Made by a program: the position numbers and the translations under genes. Shown here piece after piece: positions 5,819-8,022 of a stretch of DNA of 8,022 nucleotides. Under the pieces are notes generated by a model, which saw nothing but the letters and a program-made list of their open reading frames with translations, made no database searches and was not told where the DNA came from. Each line of letters begins with the position of its first letter. Position 1 is the first letter of the stretch. Source of the DNA: an uncultured Coriobacteriia bacterium (GTDB taxonomy: Bacteria > Actinomycetota > Coriobacteriia > Coriobacteriales > QAMH01). Location of the stretch: assembly GCA_949283445.1 (NCBI GenBank), contig CASDTD010000097.1, positions 1-8,022 on the forward strand. Reading direction: 5' to 3'.

Positions 5819-7276
5819 ATGCGAATCGGTTTCGACAACGACAAGTACATCGAGATGCAGGCTGCGCGCATCCGCGAGCGCATCGACCAGTTCGGCGGCA
5901 AGCTGTTCGACGATTACCATGCATCGCGTGTCTTGCCCGGCTTCGAACCCGACAGCAAGGTCCGCATGCTGAAAAGCCTCGCCGACGACGTGGAGATCGT
6001 TATCTCCATCAACGCCAACGATATCGAGAACGGCAAGCAACGTGGCGACATCGGCATCACCTACGATGAAGACGTCTTGCGTCTCATGGACGCGTTTTCG
6101 GGCCTGGGGCTGTTCGTCGGCAGCATCTGCATCACGCACTTCACCGGTCAACCCAAGGCGGAAACCTTCCAGGCGCATCTTGAGGCCATGGGCGTACCGG
6201 TGTACCGCCACTACATCATCGACCACTACCCCACCGACATCGACCACGTGGTAAGCGAAGACGGCTTTGGCAAAAACGACTACATCGAAACCGAGCGCCC
6301 GCTCGTCGTCGTCACCGCGCCCGGCCCCGGCTCGGGCAAGCTCGCCACCTGCCTGTCGCAGCTCTACCACGAGAACAAGCGCGGCATCAAGGCCGGCTAT
6401 GCCAAGTTCGAGACTTTCCCCGTCTGGAACCTCCCCCTGAAGCACCCCGTCAACATCGCCTACGAGGCCGCAACGGCAGACCTCGACGACAACAACATCA
6501 TCGACCCGTTCCACCTGGACGCCTACGACAAGGTCACTGTCAACTACAACCGCGACGTGGAGACTTTCCCCGTGCTCAAGGCCATGATGGAGCACATCAT
6601 GGGCCAAAGCCCCTACCAGTCCCCCACCGACATGGGCGTCAACATGGTCGGCTACTGCATCAGCGACGACGACGTGTGCCAGCACGCCGCGAAAAACGAG
6701 ATCGTCCGCCGCTACTACAAGACAGCCGAGCAGATCAAGCGCACCGGCACGGGCGAATCCGATCTGGCGAAAATCGAGCTGCTCATGAGCGAAGTCGGCA
6801 TCGACAAGGAATTCTCGCCCGCGCACAAGGCGGCGCTGGACAAGGAAGCGCAGACCGGCAAACCCGCCGGCGCCATGGTCCTGCCCGACGGCACCATCAT
6901 CTGCGGCAAGACCTCCGAGCTGCTCGGCGCCGCCTCTTCGCTGCTGCTCAAATCGCTCAAGTACATCGCCGGCGTGGACAAGAAGACCTACGTGGTAAGC
7001 GACAAGGCTTTGGCGCCCATCGCCCAGCTCAAGACCAAGCACCTGAAGAGCAGCAACCCGCGCCTGCATTCCGACGAGACGCTCATCGCGCTTTCCATCA
7101 GCTCGGCCACCGACCCGCTGGCGAAAAAGGCCATAGACGCGACCTCCGAGCTCGTGGGATGCGACGCCTACTTCTCGGTCATCATCTCCGAAACCGACAT
7201 ACGCACCTACAGCACGCTCGGCATCAACGTGTGCTGTGAGCCCAAGTTCGAGCGCCGTACCTACCACCACAACTAG
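5819..7276 (+). CDS. DUF1846 domain-containing protein
   Basis: The 485-aa protein covers the full length of the DUF1846 family, which is widespread in Firmicutes and Actinobacteria and has no settled biochemical function. It opens MRIGFDNDKYIEMQAARIRER. It contains a P-loop-like glycine-rich turn, APGPGSGK, at 167-174, and a His/Asp-rich segment (HYIIDHYPTDIDHV, 131-144). It ends with the family's characteristic C-terminal stretch (LHSDETLIALSISSATDPLA, then LGINVCCEP). No signal peptide or membrane segment is present, so it is probably cytoplasmic. The ATG at 5819 follows AAGGGAGAG closely and is preferred over the in-frame ATG at 5696. It is monocistronic: the upstream neighbour diverges and a strong terminator follows. 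Nucleotide binding is inferred only from the glycine-rich turn. Confidence 0.93.
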   Translation: MRIGFDNDKYIEMQAARIRERIDQFGGKLFDDYHASRVLPGFEPDSKVRMLKSLADDVEIVISINANDIENGKQRGDIGITYDEDVLRLMDAFSGLGLFVGSICITHFTGQPKAETFQAHLEAMGVPVYRHYIIDHYPTDIDHVVSEDGFGKNDYIETERPLVVVTAPGPGSGKLATCLSQLYHENKRGIKAGYAKFETFPVWNLPLKHPVNIAYEAATADLDDNNIIDPFHLDAYDKVTVNYNRDVETFPVLKAMMEHIMGQSPYQSPTDMGVNMVGYCISDDDVCQHAAKNEIVRRYYKTAEQIKRTGTGESDLAKIELLMSEVGIDKEFSPAHKAALDKEAQTGKPAGAMVLPDGTIICGKTSELLGAASSLLLKSLKYIAGVDKKTYVVSDKALAPIAQLKTKHLKSSNPRLHSDETLIALSISSATDPLAKKAIDATSELVGCDAYFSVIISETDIRTYSTLGINVCCEPKFERRTYHHN

Positions 7277-7299
7277 CTTTCGCCAGTATCTTGTGTCTT

Positions 7300-7347
7300 G
7301 AACCCGTCGTGACCACTGCATGTGGGTCATGGCGGGTTCTCTTGTAT
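7300..7347 (+). terminator. Intrinsic terminator of the DUF1846 gene
   Basis: GAACCCGTCGTGACC (7300-7314) pairs with GGTCATGGCGGGTTC (7325-7339), 15 bp including two G-U pairs, around a 10-nt loop. A T-rich run (TCTCTTGTAT) follows directly. It starts 24 nt after the stop codon. Confidence 0.8.
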
Positions 7348-7449
7348 GCGGACGAACGCAGTTCACAAACCGCTTACAATCGCGAATCTGCAGCTCAGAT
7401 ATGGCAAATGCCCCATTTTCACTCACGTGCCACACTGCTTTTGTGAAAC

Positions 7450-7469
7450 GCACGTCAAAAAAGCACGTC
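7450..7469. repeat. Short direct repeat GCACGTC in the kinase upstream region
   Basis: GCACGTC occurs at 7450-7456 and 7463-7469, separated by six A residues, so the copies are 13 bp apart. An inverted copy of the core (ACGTGC, 7425-7430) lies 20 bp upstream. The layout suggests binding sites for a regulator, but chance cannot be excluded. Confidence 0.3.
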
Positions 7470-7556
7470 TCATGTCATCTTCCTGACGCAATTTGTTCAC
7501 GACGCTGCCACCGCAGCGACGGAATGTCACATGGGGTACACGCAGCCCCCAAATGC

Positions 7557-7574
7557 CCTTTGCTAGCCTTTGCT
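7557..7574. repeat. Short direct repeat CCTTTGCT upstream of the kinase
   Basis: CCTTTGCT occurs at 7557-7564 and again at 7567-7574, a 10-bp step close to one helical turn, about 60 bp before the kinase start. It may be a tandem operator half-site or a slippage product. Confidence 0.25.
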
Positions 7575-7632
7575 TTGTCAGCCAGGAGACATCCCGACCT
7601 GCGCAAACAGGCGGCTTCGCGAATGGGGAGCA

Positions 7633-8022
7633 ATGGCAGAAGAAGGGTCCATAATCGGCGGGAGGTACCGCATCCTCGCCCAGATCGGCGAAGGCGGCAT
7701 GTCCCGCGTCTATCTCGCCCTGGACACCGTGCTGAACAAGCAATGGGCGGCAAAGGAAATAAAACACGTCGAAGACACGACGCAGCGCGAGCTCATCATC
7801 CAATCGCTCGTGACCGAGTCGAACATGATCAAGCGCTTCGACCATCCGGCCATTCCCCGCATCGTCGACATCGTCGACAACGACGGCACGCTCTACGTCA
7901 TCATGGACTACGTCGAGGGTCGCACGCTTGACGACGTGCTCAAGCGCGAGGGACCCCAAGCCGAAAACGACGTCGTGGACTGGGGCGTGCAGCTGTGCGA
8001 CGTCCTCGACTACCTGCACAAC
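7633..8022 (+). CDS. Serine/threonine protein kinase, PknB/PrkC type (5' part)
   Basis: The frame is open from 7633 to the window edge, giving 130 residues of the N-terminal lobe of a Hanks-type kinase. Visible are the glycine-rich loop GEGGMSRVY (19-27), the ATP-anchoring lysine in AAKEI (Lys41), the helix-C glutamate in TESNMIKRF (Glu62), HPAIPRIVDI, and a hinge region LYVIMDYVEGRTLDDVL. The sequence ends at LCDVLDYLHN, just before the expected HRD catalytic loop, so activity, a transmembrane segment and PASTA or other sensor domains cannot be judged. The kinase domain starts at residue 12 with no signal peptide, as in PknB/PrkC. GGGGAG lies only 2 nt before the ATG, an unusually short spacing, but no other in-frame ATG or GTG fits. 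Such kinases regulate growth and cell-wall processes in Gram-positive bacteria. Confidence 0.92.
   Translation, partial: MAEEGSIIGGRYRILAQIGEGGMSRVYLALDTVLNKQWAAKEIKHVEDTTQRELIIQSLVTESNMIKRFDHPAIPRIVDIVDNDGTLYVIMDYVEGRTLDDVLKREGPQAENDVVDWGVQLCDVLDYLHN

Larger units (their letters stand above)
7348..7632. other. Gene-free leader region upstream of the kinase gene
   Basis: No protein-like frame is found in these 285 bp. The longest plus-strand frame runs out of register into the kinase gene and is rich in Arg/His/Ser. The stretch is more AT-rich than its surroundings around 7405-7500, which suits a promoter region. TACAAT at 7375-7380 is a possible -10 without a matching -35. AGGAGAC at 7584-7590 looks like a Shine-Dalgarno sequence but has no ATG, GTG or TTG at a proper distance. 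Confidence 0.45.

Noticed and set aside
5804..7453. 549-codon open frame on the minus strand opposite the DUF1846 gene
   Set aside because: The product is an abnormal Val/Asp/Gly/His-rich chain typical of the reverse complement of a GC-rich gene, and the plus-strand DUF1846 protein is unmistakable.
7320..7931. 203-codon plus-strand open frame starting inside the terminator
   Set aside because: It overlaps the kinase gene out of frame and is Arg/His-rich, a shadow frame.

Overview
The window looks like ordinary chromosome from a GC-rich bacterium, most likely an anaerobic actinobacterium of the class Coriobacteriia (Eggerthella-like). This is an inference from base composition, codon use and gene mix (ABC-F EttA, DUF1846, PknB-type kinase, many small single-function genes). 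No mobile element, phage gene, CRISPR array, tRNA or rRNA is visible.

Layout: the last codons of a plus-strand gene (2-70) face a minus-strand LysR-type regulator (159-1109) across a hairpin terminator. Upstream of the regulator, also on the minus strand, are a LOG-family nucleotide phosphoribohydrolase (1707-2255) and a variant PAP2-family membrane phosphatase (1210-1710). These two overlap by 4 nt and are probably translationally coupled. Across a divergent 235-bp region that holds two small palindromes, a plus-strand gene (2491-3042) encodes a 183-aa XRE-like helical protein of unknown role.

That gene converges on a minus-strand pair: EttA, the ABC-F translational throttle ATPase (3857-5536), followed 39 nt later by a PAP2 phosphatase with textbook motifs (3281-3817). 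The 238 bp between the convergent genes is the least ordinary part of the window. It holds a terminator-like hairpin, an imperfect direct repeat with an 88-bp period, a perfect 20-bp inverted repeat, and an outer 19-bp inverted repeat whose right arm is the 3' end of the PAP2 gene itself.

Divergent from ettA is a complete DUF1846 protein gene (5819-7276) with a clear terminator. After a 356-bp gene-free stretch comes the 5' end of a Ser/Thr protein kinase gene (7633 onward, cut by the window edge). The genes do not form one pathway. Shared themes are lipid-phosphate turnover (two PAP2 proteins), translation and energy control (EttA), and signalling (LysR, kinase). I found no convincing new multi-gene system. 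The best candidates for new biology are the structured repeat at 3073-3300 and the orphan helical protein beside it.
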